Of a DNA stretch of 64,000 nucleotides, positions 23,700 through 35,930 are shown piece by piece; position 1 is the first letter of the stretch, and every line of letters begins with the position of its first letter. Origin of the DNA: Hyperoodon ampullatus (taxonomy: Eukaryota > Chordata > Mammalia > Artiodactyla > Ziphiidae); the NCBI GenBank assembly GCA_949752795.1, contig OX457061.1, forward strand, positions 28,462,425 through 28,526,424. Direction: 5' to 3'. The translations under genes and the position numbers were made by a program. Below the pieces are notes generated by a model that did no database searches, was not told the DNA's origin, and saw nothing but the letters and a program-made list of their open reading frames with translations.

Positions 23700-23880
23700 C
23701 TGTGACACATAGATCATCGACTGTAGGAGCTTGAAGGCACCATAGGGATTAGCTTCTCAACCCCTTTAATTATAAAGATGAGAAAAAATGAGATTGAGGA
23801 AATGTTGTTGACTTATCCAAGGTTACCCTGCTTGGTAGTGGCAGAACCAAGTTCAGATCTCAGGTGGATTAAGCCATGTC
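23700..23880 (-). repeat. MIR SINE (antisense)
   Basis: 'tataaagatgagaaaaaatg', 'cttatccaaggttaccctgc' and 'gtagtggcagaaccaagttc' give the antisense MIR order. Confidence 0.7.
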
Positions 23881-23939
23881 AGTGTTGATCTGTTTGATAC
23901 AAATCAGGGAATGTTAACCTGGAAAATGCTTTGCCTACT

Positions 23940-24170
23940 CAGTCAGCAAATTTGAATTGGGCACCTACTCTGCATCGGGCAATGTGCTGGGCATTGTGTG
24001 TGCAGAGGTGGATAAGATGAGGTCTCACTTACCGTGAAGCTTGCTCTTTCTGGGGAGTTAGACATGTAACAGGATGCATTACTATAGACCGTGTTAAGTG
24101 CTACAACAGGGACACGGATAAAATGCTGAGAAATCACTGAGGGGGACTCACCAAACAGTTTATTGCAGTG
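23940..24170 (+). repeat. Ancient repeat, same unnamed family as 1198-1770
   Basis: 'gggcacctactctgcatcgg' and 'gtgttaagtgctacaacagg' match this family. The minus-strand 76-codon frame is incidental. Confidence 0.5.
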
Positions 24171-24174
24171 CATT

Positions 24175-25680
24175 TGTCATGTCCCTACAAGTCACTGAAC
24201 ATTTCTTTCAAGGCAGCTGTGGTGAGAGGGGATATGTCACATAACCTACTCTGGACTTGACAGAAATGACCTGACTGTCCAAGGTGTTTCTAGTTCCATT
24301 ATAGTGAATAAACCTGTGGTTAATGATTGCTTTTGAATTGATTGTTTAAGAAGCACTGAAAGAGTGATTCCTAAAAATAGGCTCCAATATGTATACAGAG
24401 ATCCAGAACTATTTGGATGTTTGACAAAGGAAAAAATTATAGGGAAAATATATTTCACTTTAACAGGATGGCAAGTGGAGGATTCCCACATGCATCTGGG
24501 AGTAGTTTTTCAGTTTGCCTCTCCAAGATGCAATGTCCAACATCTTCAATTTGCCCATGATTTTTTTTCCTAGTGCATAGATCATGTGAAAGAACTATGT
24601 CCTGACCTAATGAGCCTTCTTTCCTCTGGTCTCCTCTACCTCCTCACTGACAAATGCAGGCAGATCGAACTAGATATACTTCTCTTCAGTTTTCTTTATC
24701 TGCACTAAGGTCACATTGCAAAACATTCACTCCTGCACTTCCATGTTCCCTCATTTTTATTCTCCAATTGTGGACATTTTTGGAGCCCCATGTCAGATTT
24801 CTTCAGCCCACCTCTGATTTCAGCTACAGTTAGGGTGAACAGTTCTAAGTACCTTGATAGCATCTCATCTCAGACATCCTCTGTGCCTTTCTCCAAGACC
24901 TTGGGGAGTCTTTCCGAGCTCGTGTGCAGGTATCATGGAAGTGTAGGGAAGTTAATGCCTCCAGGAAAACCCTCAAACAATTCAGAAGTTTAATGCCTCA
25001 GCTTCTTATCTTTTGGTGGCAAAATTCCAAGAAGCATTCTGTACAGTACCTCATATAGTTCCCAGAACAATTGGATCCCAGTTGCCCATAGCAATAAACA
25101 GTTCAATAATGATCCTGCTACTGTTCATTGTTTATCCCCTACTTTTCACTCTGCTCCCTTACTGCAGGTGATCCCTATGACCTCCTCCCAGATAAACTAC
25201 CTATACCCAAATCCTTGTCTCAGGCTTTGCTGTGGACCCAAGCTAGGACATTTCAAAACTCTGAACTCTTTTTCTAACCACCATCTCTAGCCTCAGTCAG
25301 CACATGATCACTATTGCTTCGACAGCAGGATAACCTTTGTTCTGGGACTAAGTCATTGGCATGTACTCTATATAAAACCATTTAAAATAGTTTCATGTCC
25401 AAAATTTGTTAACCAGTACATTAAAAATGATGGCACTAAGTCTGTTCAGTGATGTAGTAAATGGAAAAAGCTAGCAGGGCAAGTAGACCAAGAAACTATG
25501 TACACTGAGCTGAAACACTGCTTTCTGCACTAAATTTTGCTTCTCTAGAGGACTTACTGGAGAGAGTTAGAATGTGACATGTTTGCAGTAGGTCTACTTG
25601 TATTACTGTTCAAAGAGTTTATTGCTCCCAACAGCTTAGGAACTGTCAGTTTTAGGTGAAAGGTTTACTTTATTATTATT
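24175..25680. other. Unassigned sequence, perhaps with an old LTR-like block
   Basis: The part near 24600-25260 ends 'cccaaatccttgtctcaggc', a phrase shared with old mammalian LTR-like or composite repeats, but I cannot assign it. No coding sequence is supported. Confidence 0.35.
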
Positions 25681-26215
25681 TTCTTCTTCTTTCTCCCTAG
25701 TTAGAAAAATAACAAATGTTTATTAGAAAATGTAAAATACTCATAAAACCATAAAGAAGAAAATAATAATCATGCCTAATTCCATATCCCATAGTTAACC
25801 ACTATTAATATTTTACTAAATGCCCTTTCAGTTTTGAGAATGTATGTAGAAGAAAATAGTAGAGTTAGGGAGAAGGAGAGAGATGGAACAGGCTATGTTT
25901 CTAGCTTTGTGTCATATTTTTCTCACTTAACAGCATTTTATAATGTCATTAAGAAAATATTTTTACTAATATCTTTTTAAAAGGTTACAAATTATTCTAC
26001 TATTAAATTTTCCAATTTTCCATTGTTACAGTAACACTGGGACAAATATATTTTATTTTATATGTAAATATACAAAACTGATTATTCTTTTGTATAGAGC
26101 CCTGGAAATGGCGGGGGGGAGGGTAAAAGAGCATGTGCATATATAGTGATCTTGATGATTATTGCCAAATTGCTTTATATGTTTTATGATTTATACTTCC
26201 TTGCGTGGCTGGCTT
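25681..26215 (-). mobile_element. Old L1 3' fragment
   Basis: Antisense phrases 'aaccataaagaagaaaataa', 'agttaaccactattaatatt' and 'attattgccaaattgcttta' fit the 3' end of an old L1M element. Confidence 0.5.
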
Positions 26216-26866
26216 CATGAGTATGTGACCTATGCAGTTTTTAAGGGATCCATGCTTAGAGACCCAATATGTGGCTTAATGCTCCTTGCTGAAATTCTTC
26301 ATGATTTTTAAAGAAGAGACCCTCATTTTCATTTTGTACAAATTATGTAGCTGGTCCTGCTTCCATGAGAAAACAAGAAGAAAGTAAACATCATGTTAAG
26401 TATATTTTGTAATGGGAGAGATGGAAAGATATGTAAGAGCAAAGATTCGAATGGAAATCTTTTCTCCCAATTTCTTTTTCTTTATTCTCTGTTTCTTATT
26501 AGGGTATTGTCTGTTTAGAGCCAGTCAGGTTTTGTTTTTGTTGTTTGTGTGGTTTGTTTTTGTCTCAAACCCTTGGGGAAGATTAAATTGTTTTAGCTAG
26601 GCCTACTCAAGAGATGTAGATAGTATGAGTCTGATGAGATAAGATAAAGCCATTTCTTTCCTTGGTTGTTTTTGTACTTACATGGGACTATACCACTATT
26701 TCAAACAGTTGAGTAGGGAATTGTTCCTGTGCTAACAGTTAATTTTAGTTTTGTGAGATGGAAAATAATACCCACATCCATAAGTATAACTTTGTCTTAA
26801 AAGACAATGTTGAGGCTGGCATTATAGAACAATAGCAACAAAAAAGGTATAAAAAAAAATTTAGTC
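26216..26866. other. Unassigned sequence
   Basis: No gene or confident repeat is recognised. Confidence 0.4.
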
Positions 26867-26880
26867 AAAAGAGCAGGCCC

Positions 26881-27080
26881 GAGCTTCCCTGGTGGCGCAG
26901 TGGTTGAGAGTCCGCCTGCCGATGCAGGGGACGTGGGTTCGTGCCCCGGTCCGGGAGGATCCCACATGCCGTGGAGCGGCTAGGCCCGTGAGCCGTGGCC
27001 GCTGAGCCTGCGCGTCCAGAGCCTGTGCTCTGCAACCGGAGAGGCCACAACAGTGAGAGGCCCGCGTACCATGGGAAAAA
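26881..27080 (+). mobile_element. CHR-type SINE
   Basis: Complete sense copy with a short A-tail (nine A). The duplication aaaagagcaggccc is perfect (26867-26880 and 27081-27094). Confidence 0.97.
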
Positions 27081-27094
27081 AAAAGAGCAGGCCC

Positions 27095-28805
27095 CCCAAA
27101 ATAAATTGAGAAATATCTATAAACCTAAATCCATCCATATCTATATCTATGTCTTTTTCTATTTATTGTTTTTTAACATACTAGTAATTTTAGAGTAGTT
27201 TGGTAAGTTTCTTCATCTTTAAACATATTTTTCTGTTTTATTAAAAATACTTCAGGTTATTTTGTTAATTTTACTTTAGCCAGTTATGTAGGCCCTGATT
27301 ATTGACAATGTTTTTGAATTTTAATAATTTATGTGAAAGCACAAATGAATTACATTTTTCTCCAGCCATTCAGCTTGATTGATTATCTTCAATGATTTTA
27401 GATTCTTTCACCCTTCTATGTGGACATGATGGCTACTTGACAGACCCTTTTCTTGTTGGCATTTTATAATTTGTTTTCTTTCACATATACTGAAGTATTT
27501 GTCAGGACTTTCAGTTGCAATTCTTGAACTCAAATTATAAGCATAAGCTGAAAGTAGGTAACTTGTGGCTCATGGAAGAATTTATGCTTGGCCCTTGTAT
27601 GTTTATATGCATCTATTGTGAGAGTTATGGTGTGCTCATGTATTGACAACCCCACCAAGGAAGGGATGCTGGCAGATAAAACAGCATTCCCACTTCACTG
27701 TGCAATCCAAGCCCAGCACTGTTTTCTTCCAGGCGTCATATTGAGATTGCACATGCTTTTTATTGTGGATTCAAGTCTTACAAGACAAAAAAGTATCAAA
27801 TAGTGATGATGCCCACTCTTGAAGTGGCAATGATTGTTTCATGTAAAAACTGCTTAAATGTAAATGCAAAATAAAAATATACTTAAAAAATATAGCCCAA
27901 TAAGTAGTATTAGCCTTGTTTGAAAATTAACTTAAAATTAATTTTAACAAAATAACTTAGAAAAAGGCCAATATTTACCAACTTGACAAAATCACATTAA
28001 AGCACATAAAATTTAATAAACACTGCTGTTTACTGAAAAAAAAATTGTTTTAGGATAATTGACATAGAACTGTAGGCAAATTGACCAATTCATTAGAGAA
28101 CTGCTAATCAAAGAACACATAATTTATTTAGAAATTCAAAAAGAAAAGGAATCTCCCAAAATTCTGAAAAATGGGAAAATTATTGCACAAGTGTCTCATC
28201 TTACTTTAACATTACAATTACATAAAAACCAGTGATGCGGAAAATTTATTTTTAACTGACCTAACATTTTGACCAATTTCATTTTAACCACCCCATTTGC
28301 AGTCATTGAACACAAGCACAAGGCTTAAAATTGGAGAATGGTAGTGATAATGTATATTAAAATTTTCTAGAATATTAAAACTTAGCATTCATCTAGTTTA
28401 GTTTTCTCCTATTGTTGTTTGATGGGGTAATGCAATTCTCTATTACAAAGCTTTTTTGTCACCTTGTTTGAAGCTATTGCAGCTGTGGTTGTCTTGTCTA
28501 TCCCCTTTTCCTCTTTGTTTTTGCAATTCTTCATAGAACATTTATGTAATGTATTATTTAGATCATGTTATTTGGAGTGATACCTTTGGGTTATTATCCA
28601 TACAGTGGTGTTATGAGCGGAAATGCTGAGCCAAGTTTGTACCATTTTGTCCTCATCTGGCATATTTTTCACTATACCTAGCAGCTTTGGTGTAGTTTTT
28701 AGAAAGATTTTAAAATACTACATCAAAATAAAGTTATCTTCCCCTATAATTTCAAACAGTCGCATTTTATTTAAATTTCTTAAGCTTTTCTTTTTTTAAC
28801 AATAT
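27095..28805. other. Unassigned AT-rich sequence
   Basis: Nothing recognisable beyond a short TATC-rich patch near 27132-27160 and small open frames (up to 71 codons). Confidence 0.4.
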
Positions 28806-28809
28806 TTTC

Positions 28810-29900
28810 AGAATTCAGACTTGTGCTTCTGGGAGCATGGTCTAGACATTAAAAGACTAATTAAAAGACTCTTAAAAAAGGAGAAGAGAAGGCAGACTGC
28901 CTAGTGATATCAGAGCCTGAGGAACAAAACAGTGGTGAGGTCTCTTGACTTTCTTTTGCTTCATATATCCCAGACTTGGAGCTGAAAAAGCTGGCAACCT
29001 AGAAATGCCAAGGGTGCAGGTAAAAAAAAGGGCCCCAACAAAGTCTGCTCTTTCAAGCCAGAGGACTGGGAAAGTGGTGGCCTAGCAAAACAGAAAATTT
29101 TCAGACAGTAACCACTGTTCTTTAGCAAAACAAAACAACAATCAAAAAACCCTAAAACATAAACCTGGGCCCCATCTCTAGTCATGTTAACAAAGTGGGG
29201 AGCTTAGATTTCCATACTTGAGAAGTTATAATAAGTTGCCCCAACCCTTTGCCAGCAAAGAAATAAAAGATACAATGAAGAACTAAATGGAATTTTTAGA
29301 ATTGAATAAAACACCAAAAAATAATGTTCAGTGGGTAAGGCTCAACAGCAGAGTGGAGGGGACAGAGGAAAGAAATCAGTGACCTGGAAGATACAATAGA
29401 AATTACCCAATCTGCAAAATTAAAAATACAGTGAAAAAATTAACAGAGCCTCAGATATGTGGGACCATAACAAAAGATCTAACACTGTTACCATCGGAGT
29501 CCCAGAAGGAGAGAAGAAAGAGGGCAAGATGAAAAAGTACTCTAAAATATAATGGTTGAAAACTTCCCAAATTTGGTAGGACATAAACCTACAGGATCAA
29601 GAAGCTGCTCTGAGCAAATGACAAATAGGATAAATCTAAAGAAATCCTTGCCAAGACACATAATAATTAAACTCCTAGAAACTAAAAACAAAGAAAAAAT
29701 ATTGAAAGTAACCAGAGAAAACAATTCCTTAGTTATAGAGGAAAAACAGTGAGAAAGACAGCAGCAATTTTGATAATCCAGACTCAAGATGTTGAAGGCC
29801 TGGCTTAAAGCAGTTAGCCGGGATTCTTATCTATGGATGTCCAGATATTTATATTTCTATGAAGATTAAAAATTTGGAAGGTTGTTTACAATCCTAGACA
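28810..29900 (+). mobile_element. HAL1 / old L1 5' region with ORF1 remnant
   Basis: The order '5'-terminal cttctgggagcatggtctag', 'cagtgacctggaagatacaa', 'taacagagcctcagatatgt', 'ccatcggagtcccagaagga' and 'cataaacctacaggatcaag' matches the ORF1 region of HAL1-type half-L1 elements. ORF1 encodes an RNA-binding chaperone; here only a short piece (29552-29752) is still open. Confidence 0.7.
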
Positions 29901-30000
29901 AGATATAAATGAGAAGAAGTAGGATTCTGGAAGTCAGAACGAGAGGAGTGATTCAGTTGGATGATTAAAATACTGGTTTTTACCTTTTTGTTTGTTTTAG

Positions 30001-30054
30001 TCATGTGGATGCTTTACCTCAGAGAACTGCTGAAAGCAGAGGGCAAAGATAAAA
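30001..30054 (+). CDS. Exon-like segment with strong splice signals
   Basis: A long T-rich tract with 'tttttgtttgttttag' leads into 54 nt that end before GTAAGC, close to an ideal donor. One frame is open through the whole segment (phase 1 on both sides), giving MWMLYLRELLKAEGKDK. In phase 0 it would hit TGA, so it cannot be spliced in frame after 23405-23528. No homology is recognised. It may be a small exon, a regulated poison exon or coincidence. Confidence 0.25.
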
Positions 30055-30259
30055 GTAAGCTGAACTTTTTGTAATAACAGATTACTTGTATCCTGATTAA
30101 CCAGTCCTTTCTGATGTGGCTTTGTCTCTTTTACATATGGAGATTGAAATACTGTACTTAGAAATGTCCCTTGGAGATGATAGACAATAGTGTGACATAT
30201 TCACACATCTTTTTTCTCAGAGTAGCATTGATATTTGTGTTCTCATCTCTACTGATTCA

Positions 30260-30400
30260 TTTGGTAGCAGTAGTTTCACTGGATTGTAAGTACCTTGAGG
30301 ATGGTGATTTGACCTTGAATTCCTTAGTGTGGTAGACAATGCGTGAGACATAGTACTTAATCAATGTTTTCAGAAAGCATGTGTGTGTGTGAATAAATAT
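30260..30400 (+). repeat. L2 LINE 3' fragment
   Basis: 'gattgtaagtaccttgagga' followed by 'tgagacatagtacttaatca' is the L2 3' layout. Confidence 0.55.
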
Positions 30401-30404
30401 CAGA

Positions 30405-30939
30405 ATAAATGAATGGGCTATTTGTGTAACTAGATGCACATTTTCTCCACAAAACAAAACCAAACCTGTATAAAATACAGCCTTTTTTTTCACTTTAAAA
30501 AACTGAGAAATAGTATGTGCATTTTTATTGTTTTACTTTTCCAGACAATTTTGCTTTTCTAGACAATTCCTGGCATTATAATCAGTGATTACAAATTAAT
30601 TTAAATAGCTTTGAGAAGCTACCAAAGCAGAAAAAAGTGAAAGAGTCATCTTATAATTTGTCAAGCAGTGAGGGTTAACACCTTATTAAATTTTCAGACA
30701 GGAAAGACACTATTCATAATTATATAATTAAACACTAGCCTAATTATGATACCTAAAGCATGTGACGTAGCTAACCTCAACCAAACTATTTAACCTTATT
30801 TTCTGTTATTTCATTATTTGAATTATAGACTTGTCAATTGCCACTAGTTAACCACATAGATATTCTTCAAAGCTTTTAAAGTGTCAGAATGTAGAATTAA
30901 AACATTTAGAAAAATTCATTGGTGTATGTTAGTATGTAT
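30405..30939. other. Unassigned AT-rich sequence
   Basis: No feature is recognised. Confidence 0.35.
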
Positions 30940-31295
30940 AGTTGTATTTTAATATAACAGCTTTATAGAGATAGAATTAACATACCGTACAATTCACCCA
31001 TTTAAAGTGTACAATTCAATAATTTTTTTAGTATATGCAGAGTTGTACAACATCTTAATAATTTAATTCTAGAATATTTTTATCACCCTGAATGAAACCC
31101 CCTGTCTATTTGTGGTTGCTCCCCATTCCCCTTTTCCCCCAGCCCTCGTCAAACACTAATCTACTATTTGTGTATTAATAGATTTTCCTATTCTGGACAT
31201 TTCATATAAATGAGATCACATAATATATGGTCCTTTTAAACTGGTTTCCATTTAGCATAATGTTTTCAAGTTTCACCCACGTAGCATGTGTCAGT
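30940..31295 (-). mobile_element. Old L1 3' UTR fragment
   Basis: Antisense 'caattcacccatttaaagtg', 'ccctgaatgaaaccccctgt' and 'ttctggacatttcatataaa' are diagnostic of the L1M 3' region. Confidence 0.85.
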
Positions 31296-32751
31296 AATTA
31301 ATTTTGAACTAAACCCTAAAGAACGATATATTTTAGTCTAGTTAAGCCAATTAGAGGATGAAAATTTCAAAGAATAGTCACTCTCAGCTGGAATCACCAT
31401 ACCTTTATGTTTTTGTGAATAAAATTGTATCTATGTCCAGCTTCTAACATGTACTTTGAAGAAAATGTTGCTTCAAAAATGCTGAGAATGAGTAAATGAA
31501 TGGATGTGAAAAAAGTCAACACTGAAGTTGCCCAGTTTCAGTTGCTACCAGATTTCATAACAGAGACAAGAGCCAATGAGTTTCTTAAAATATGCAGTCA
31601 ATGGTAAAGTATACCAGTGAGTCAAAAACGTAATCAGCAACATTAGGGAAGTAAAGTTTTAACTAAGGAGTTTATAAATCAAAGGAAACTAAGAAGTGAC
31701 TCTTCTATTTCTAAAACCATGTATGGTTAATAAACAAAACTGACAGAACTTGCCAATCAAGGAAGAGTCAAAACAGATGAGAATATACTGAAAATTACCC
31801 AAACATACCAGCAGCTATACTAATGTCTACTTTCAAGAATGGTGTTCCAGAAAACCAAATTGTCTTGATGAATACTGTGAGAACAATCAGACTTTTCACA
31901 GTGAGACTGCTGTATCTGAATGACCATTTTATTTTTCCATTTCCACACTCTAAGGGCACGGGGAAGGTAGAGTCAGCTCTGTGAAAAAGCAGAACCACTG
32001 GGAGGTCAGTGAAACGCAATTCAGATAAAGTGAAAAACCTTCCAAACAGTGCCAAGGATCTTCTTAAGCAGACGTCTAATATAACAGTGATGCTTTCAAA
32101 GGAGAATAAAGGCTGATGTATGTTTTTAAGGGACTCAGAACTCACTATAAAATGAAAGTCTTGAAAGAAAGCCCTGCTAGTTCCACATTTTCTGCAGTTT
32201 GCACAGATGTATTTTTGGTTTTGTAAGCAGTGATTGTACTGAAATGTCAGATGAGCTGAGGAATGTTTCATGTTAGCTTTGTGGGTGATTCGGCTGCCTT
32301 TTGTTATTTGCCTGGGAAGCATGGGCTGAGGGGTGCAGTTAAGCTTAAAGGCAACACTAATTTGCATGTATAGTCAGTGATCTTTGTCAAAAGTGCTTTT
32401 CAAATCCAATGTACAAACCAAAAATACGAAGAAGCAGGGAAAGAGAATTACCTTGCATAACTATTCCTGTCCTGGTAGAATGGTTATTAGTTAGAAACTA
32501 TTAAATGTAATTTAAAAAGTAATCTGGATTTGAATAACTCTACTTTTAGACTAGTCACTTGAGAATTATCAAAAGTTCAGAGAATATGAATAGAGCCACA
32601 GGTTTAACATAAGTATTTATTGTAGCATTTTCATTTATAATTGGCTAACTTTAGGCATAAGAATTATAGAATGAAAGTTGTAACTGGAGAAACTACATCT
32701 ATAAATCTTAAAACCATAAGATATTATTGCTATCATTGTAAAAGAATAGAA
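31296..32751. other. Repeat-poor block containing a 190-codon open frame
   Basis: I find no interspersed repeat in this 1.4 kb. The minus strand holds the window's longest open frame (see 31795-32367). Confidence 0.45.
31795..32367 (-). CDS. 190-codon open frame, no recognised domain
   Basis: The frame starts MQISVAFKLN and ends with a stop at 31795-31797. It lies in repeat-free DNA. It includes a cysteine cluster with C-x2-C-x2-C spacing (CANCRKC) around residue 55 and a hydrophobic stretch near the C-terminus. There is no signal peptide, known motif, clear promoter or poly(A) site. The length is unusual for AT-rich non-coding DNA, but the composition is not convincingly protein-like. Most likely a chance frame or a relic. 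Confidence 0.15.
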   Translation of the reverse strand: MQISVAFKLNCTPQPMLPRQITKGSRITHKANMKHSSAHLTFQYNHCLQNQKYICANCRKCGTSRAFFQDFHFIVSSESLKNIHQPLFSFESITVILDVCLRRSLALFGRFFTLSELRFTDLPVVLLFHRADSTFPVPLECGNGKIKWSFRYSSLTVKSLIVLTVFIKTIWFSGTPFLKVDISIAAGMFG

Positions 32752-32760
32752 TGTATGCAG

Positions 32761-32766
<6 letters not shown>

Positions 32767-32794
<28 letters not shown>

Positions 32795-32938
32795 GGTACG
32801 CGGGCCTCTCACTGCTGTGGCCTCTCCCGTTGCGGAGCACAGGCTCCGGACGCGCAGGCTCAGCAGCCATGGCTCACGGGCCCAGCCGCTCCGCGGCATG
32901 TGGGATCCTCCCAGACCGGGGCACGAACTCATTTCCCC
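32767..32938 (-). mobile_element. 5'-truncated CHR-type SINE
   Basis: Antisense copy with a long T-tract (A-tail) and normal body, but it stops at 'atttcccctg', so roughly the first 45 bp of the tRNA-like head are missing. The duplication tgtatgcagagattt is perfect (32752-32766 and 32939-32953), so it was inserted already truncated. It lacks the A-box region and should be transcriptionally dead. Confidence 0.93.
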
Positions 32939-33059
32939 TGTATGCAGAGATTTATCTCGTGACTTCCCATCAAGGAATTATGTCTTTTCAAGTAATCTTC
33001 AATATGATGTTAATTTTCCGGTTTCTCTGTAACTCAGTTGAGTAAAATTATTGGTTGCC

Positions 33060-33400
33060 CCTCATGTTCTAGATTCTGTGATAAGTGTGGTGCATTCAAA
33101 ATGTCTAAGACGGTGCTTATGTGCAACAAGTTTCTAGTCTATTAGGGAAGATAGACACTTTAATAAATGATTCTACTATGTGATAATTACAGTGTAAGTA
33201 TATACAGGGAACACATATTTCCTAGAGAATGGAACAATTTATAATGCAGTGGTGTTGGCCAGGGAAAGTTTTCTGGAGGAAGCTACATCTGAACTGACAT
33301 TTAAAATGGTAACAACACGTTTGCCAGGCAGGCAAGTAAGAAGGATAGAAGATACTCCAGGAAGTGGCCCTTCCATGTGTAAAGGCAAGAAACACAAAAC
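33060..33400 (+). repeat. Ancient repeat, same unnamed family as 1198-1770
   Basis: 'ttctagattctgtgataagt', 'gaggaagctacatctgaact' and 'ccttccatgtgtaaaggcaa' follow the family order. Confidence 0.45.
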
Positions 33401-33460
33401 ATTATGGTATGTTCTGGGATACAGGAATCATAATCATTGCTATTTGAGATGTTTCTTTTT

Positions 33461-33669
33461 TTTTTTTTTTTTTTTTTTGTGGTACGCGGGCCTCTCACTG
33501 TTGTGGCCTCTCGCGTTGCAGAGCACAGGCTCTGGACGCAGGCTCAGCAGCCATGGCTCACGGGCCCAGCCGCTCTGCGGCATGTGGGATCTTCCCGGAT
33601 CGGGGCACGAACCCGTGTCTCTTGCATCGGCAGGTGGACTCTCAACCACTGCGCCACCGGGGAAGCCCC
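33461..33669 (-). mobile_element. CHR-type SINE
   Basis: Complete antisense copy with the head at right ('gcgccaccggggaagcccc'). The duplication gagatgtttcttttt is perfect (33446-33460 and 33670-33684). It is in direct orientation with the truncated SINE 0.5 kb to the left. Confidence 0.97.
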
Positions 33670-33684
33670 GAGATGTTTCTTTTT

Positions 33685-35370
33685 AAATAAAAATAAGAAA
33701 AGCTTCATATAATACAGTCATTGATTGGACACTTTCTGGAAACAGTGTGGGCTAGAACAGCCTATATTTTGAAATGCCACTGGGATTACATACTATAAAA
33801 ATGCACAGATTTTCTTTAATGGATTTGTTTGTTTTTTTGACATATGAATAAATATATATTTTTACTATGATTAAAAACAATTATAATCTTCCTGGCAAAG
33901 CATCTGTGCCTGGCAAATGTCAGTTTCCTTCCCCCCCCCATTTTTTTTCTGCTATTTTATTTAAGGCCCCTATAGACTGAAAATGTATTCATGAGCAAAG
34001 TATTTTGCTACCAAAAAAAAATCACACAACTGCAAAAAGATTTTAATGGCCCATGAACTCATTTATATGAGACTTAAAAAATATGATTTCCCTTTGGTCT
34101 CAAAAAAAAAGAGTTTAAATAAAGTCTTTAAAGATTTCAGAAATAATTTTCTTTATGCCAAATTTTTGATGAGCTGCTGTAGTGATTTTCTAGAAAATAT
34201 CAATGACTTCTCTGTTATTCTCTCGGAGTACTTGACTGCTACTGAGAGACACCCACAGACACTGGTAAAGCTAAGACTTGTGGCTGCCAGATTCTCTGCG
34301 GGAGAAAAAGAGCTTTGCTACGTGAGATGCATTTAATATGAAATGGTTATGAAAGGGTAAGAAAAGAATGTGTTGCTTCACTGACAGTTCAACTTTTCAG
34401 ATTTTAAGTTTCTGTAGTAACTAAAAAGGAATGAAATGTTTGAAGCTCAGAAACCTATGTGAGTCAGCCATCTTTGTTTTCCTTCTAAATTAAAATAGAG
34501 CTATGTACCTGTAATGAAGCATACCTTAGCCCTTATTGCTGTGTGAGGAACTGCTGTATTCTTGTTTGACTCAGATGTGCAGTCACACATTAAATAAGGG
34601 AGCCGCCATATTTTTTTGTTACTTGTGAGAATGCAGTATAATGTGAGTTATAACAGAGAATGACTTCTCTTTGTTCTACCAGGGTTCGTCAACTCCATGG
34701 TTGAGCTGTAACCATGATCAAGGTTTCAACATAAAGATATATTTAAATATGCTAACAAGGCAGTTTTTTTCTCAAATAATGGGTTAGAAATCTCAGGAGC
34801 ACAAGGGGAATTATGAGGTGACTTTGGATGATCATTTTACATAGCTTTAATCATGTCTGGTAGTGAAGTGTCGACAGGTGAATTGATTAAGCCAGTCTTA
34901 TATCCCTTACATCCCCCTCTCTGTAAAACCGTTAGCCAATAATAGCAGACTTTATATTGTGAGGCAGGCTGAAGCTGTAGGGACTCAAATTTTGTTCTAT
35001 GAAAACACACCTACAAGTTAAATTATAGTTATAAAAGTTTCCTTAGGACTTGGACTAAAAGCCAATGTACTAAGTTCCAAAGAAAATGCTTTATTCCTTG
35101 GAAACAAGTCATTACATCAAAAGAGATGTCAGTAGGGTCAAAGACTTTTTTTCAGAACATTTGCTGAATGATTTTCCCTCTGACAGTCACTTGTGCAAGA
35201 TTTGAGCATAAAGTTCATTGATGAAATAAGAATGTATTGAGCAACCACTATATAGGGGCAGATTCCTTGCTAGTACAAAAGCTGGATATGCCGGTTTGGC
35301 TAATGTTGTGGTAGTTAAAAGATATTAATGAGAAATTTGGTGTTTTCTTAAGAATGGTTGAGGACTAAAA
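33685..35370. other. Repeat-poor unassigned sequence
   Basis: No repeat family is recognised apart from a C-run near 33931-33939. A 96-codon plus-strand frame at 34046-34336 has no known motif and no good splice borders. Confidence 0.4.
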
Positions 35371-35374
35371 TATA

Positions 35375-35680
35375 CAACATTTATTCACTTTTTACTATGT
35401 TCTAGGCACATTAAACCTACAATTTGGATTACTTCTCAGAAAAACAATAGTGTGAATTAGTATAAATTAGAGTTTTTTTAGTGCATCTCATTTAATGTTT
35501 GCTACAGATCCAAGGAGGTAGGTATTTTTGCAAAAGACAGTGACGTCTGTCCTATCAAATTTTAATGAGAAAAATGTCACTGATTCAAGTAATGCCAATT
35601 CTGCTTAGGGCCATGATCATAGGTCTAAATCATCTCAACAGCTGATAGATAAGCAAACTGTGGCCGAGTGAGTCGAAAAT
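35375..35680 (-). repeat. MIR-like SINE, diverged
   Basis: 'ctatgttctaggcacattaa', 'tctcatttaatgtttgctac' and 'caaggaggtaggta' then 'gcaaactgtggccgagtgag' read as antisense MIR or MIR-like sequence. Confidence 0.45.
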
Positions 35681-35739
35681 GCAAAGCGATGTCTGAAAAT
35701 CAGATAAACCATAATGATAAATATAATAATGGTATCAGC

Positions 35740-35930
35740 AATGATTTGAAAATGTTTAATGTTATAGGCTCTATATGAGACGTAACTTAAATTCTTAAAA
35801 TATCCACAATATTATTTTCATTTTTTAAGTGAGAAAACACGTTCAAAGTAACTTACTCATTTCATACAATCAGTGGTGCAGCTGGGAGCTAGGATTTACA
35901 TGAAGATTGGTCCAGTCTAAACTTGGCTAA
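35740..35930 (-). repeat. MIR SINE (antisense)
   Basis: 'aagtgagaaaacacgttcaa', 'taacttactcatttcataca' and 'ggtgcagctgggagctagga' match the antisense MIR core. Confidence 0.65.
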
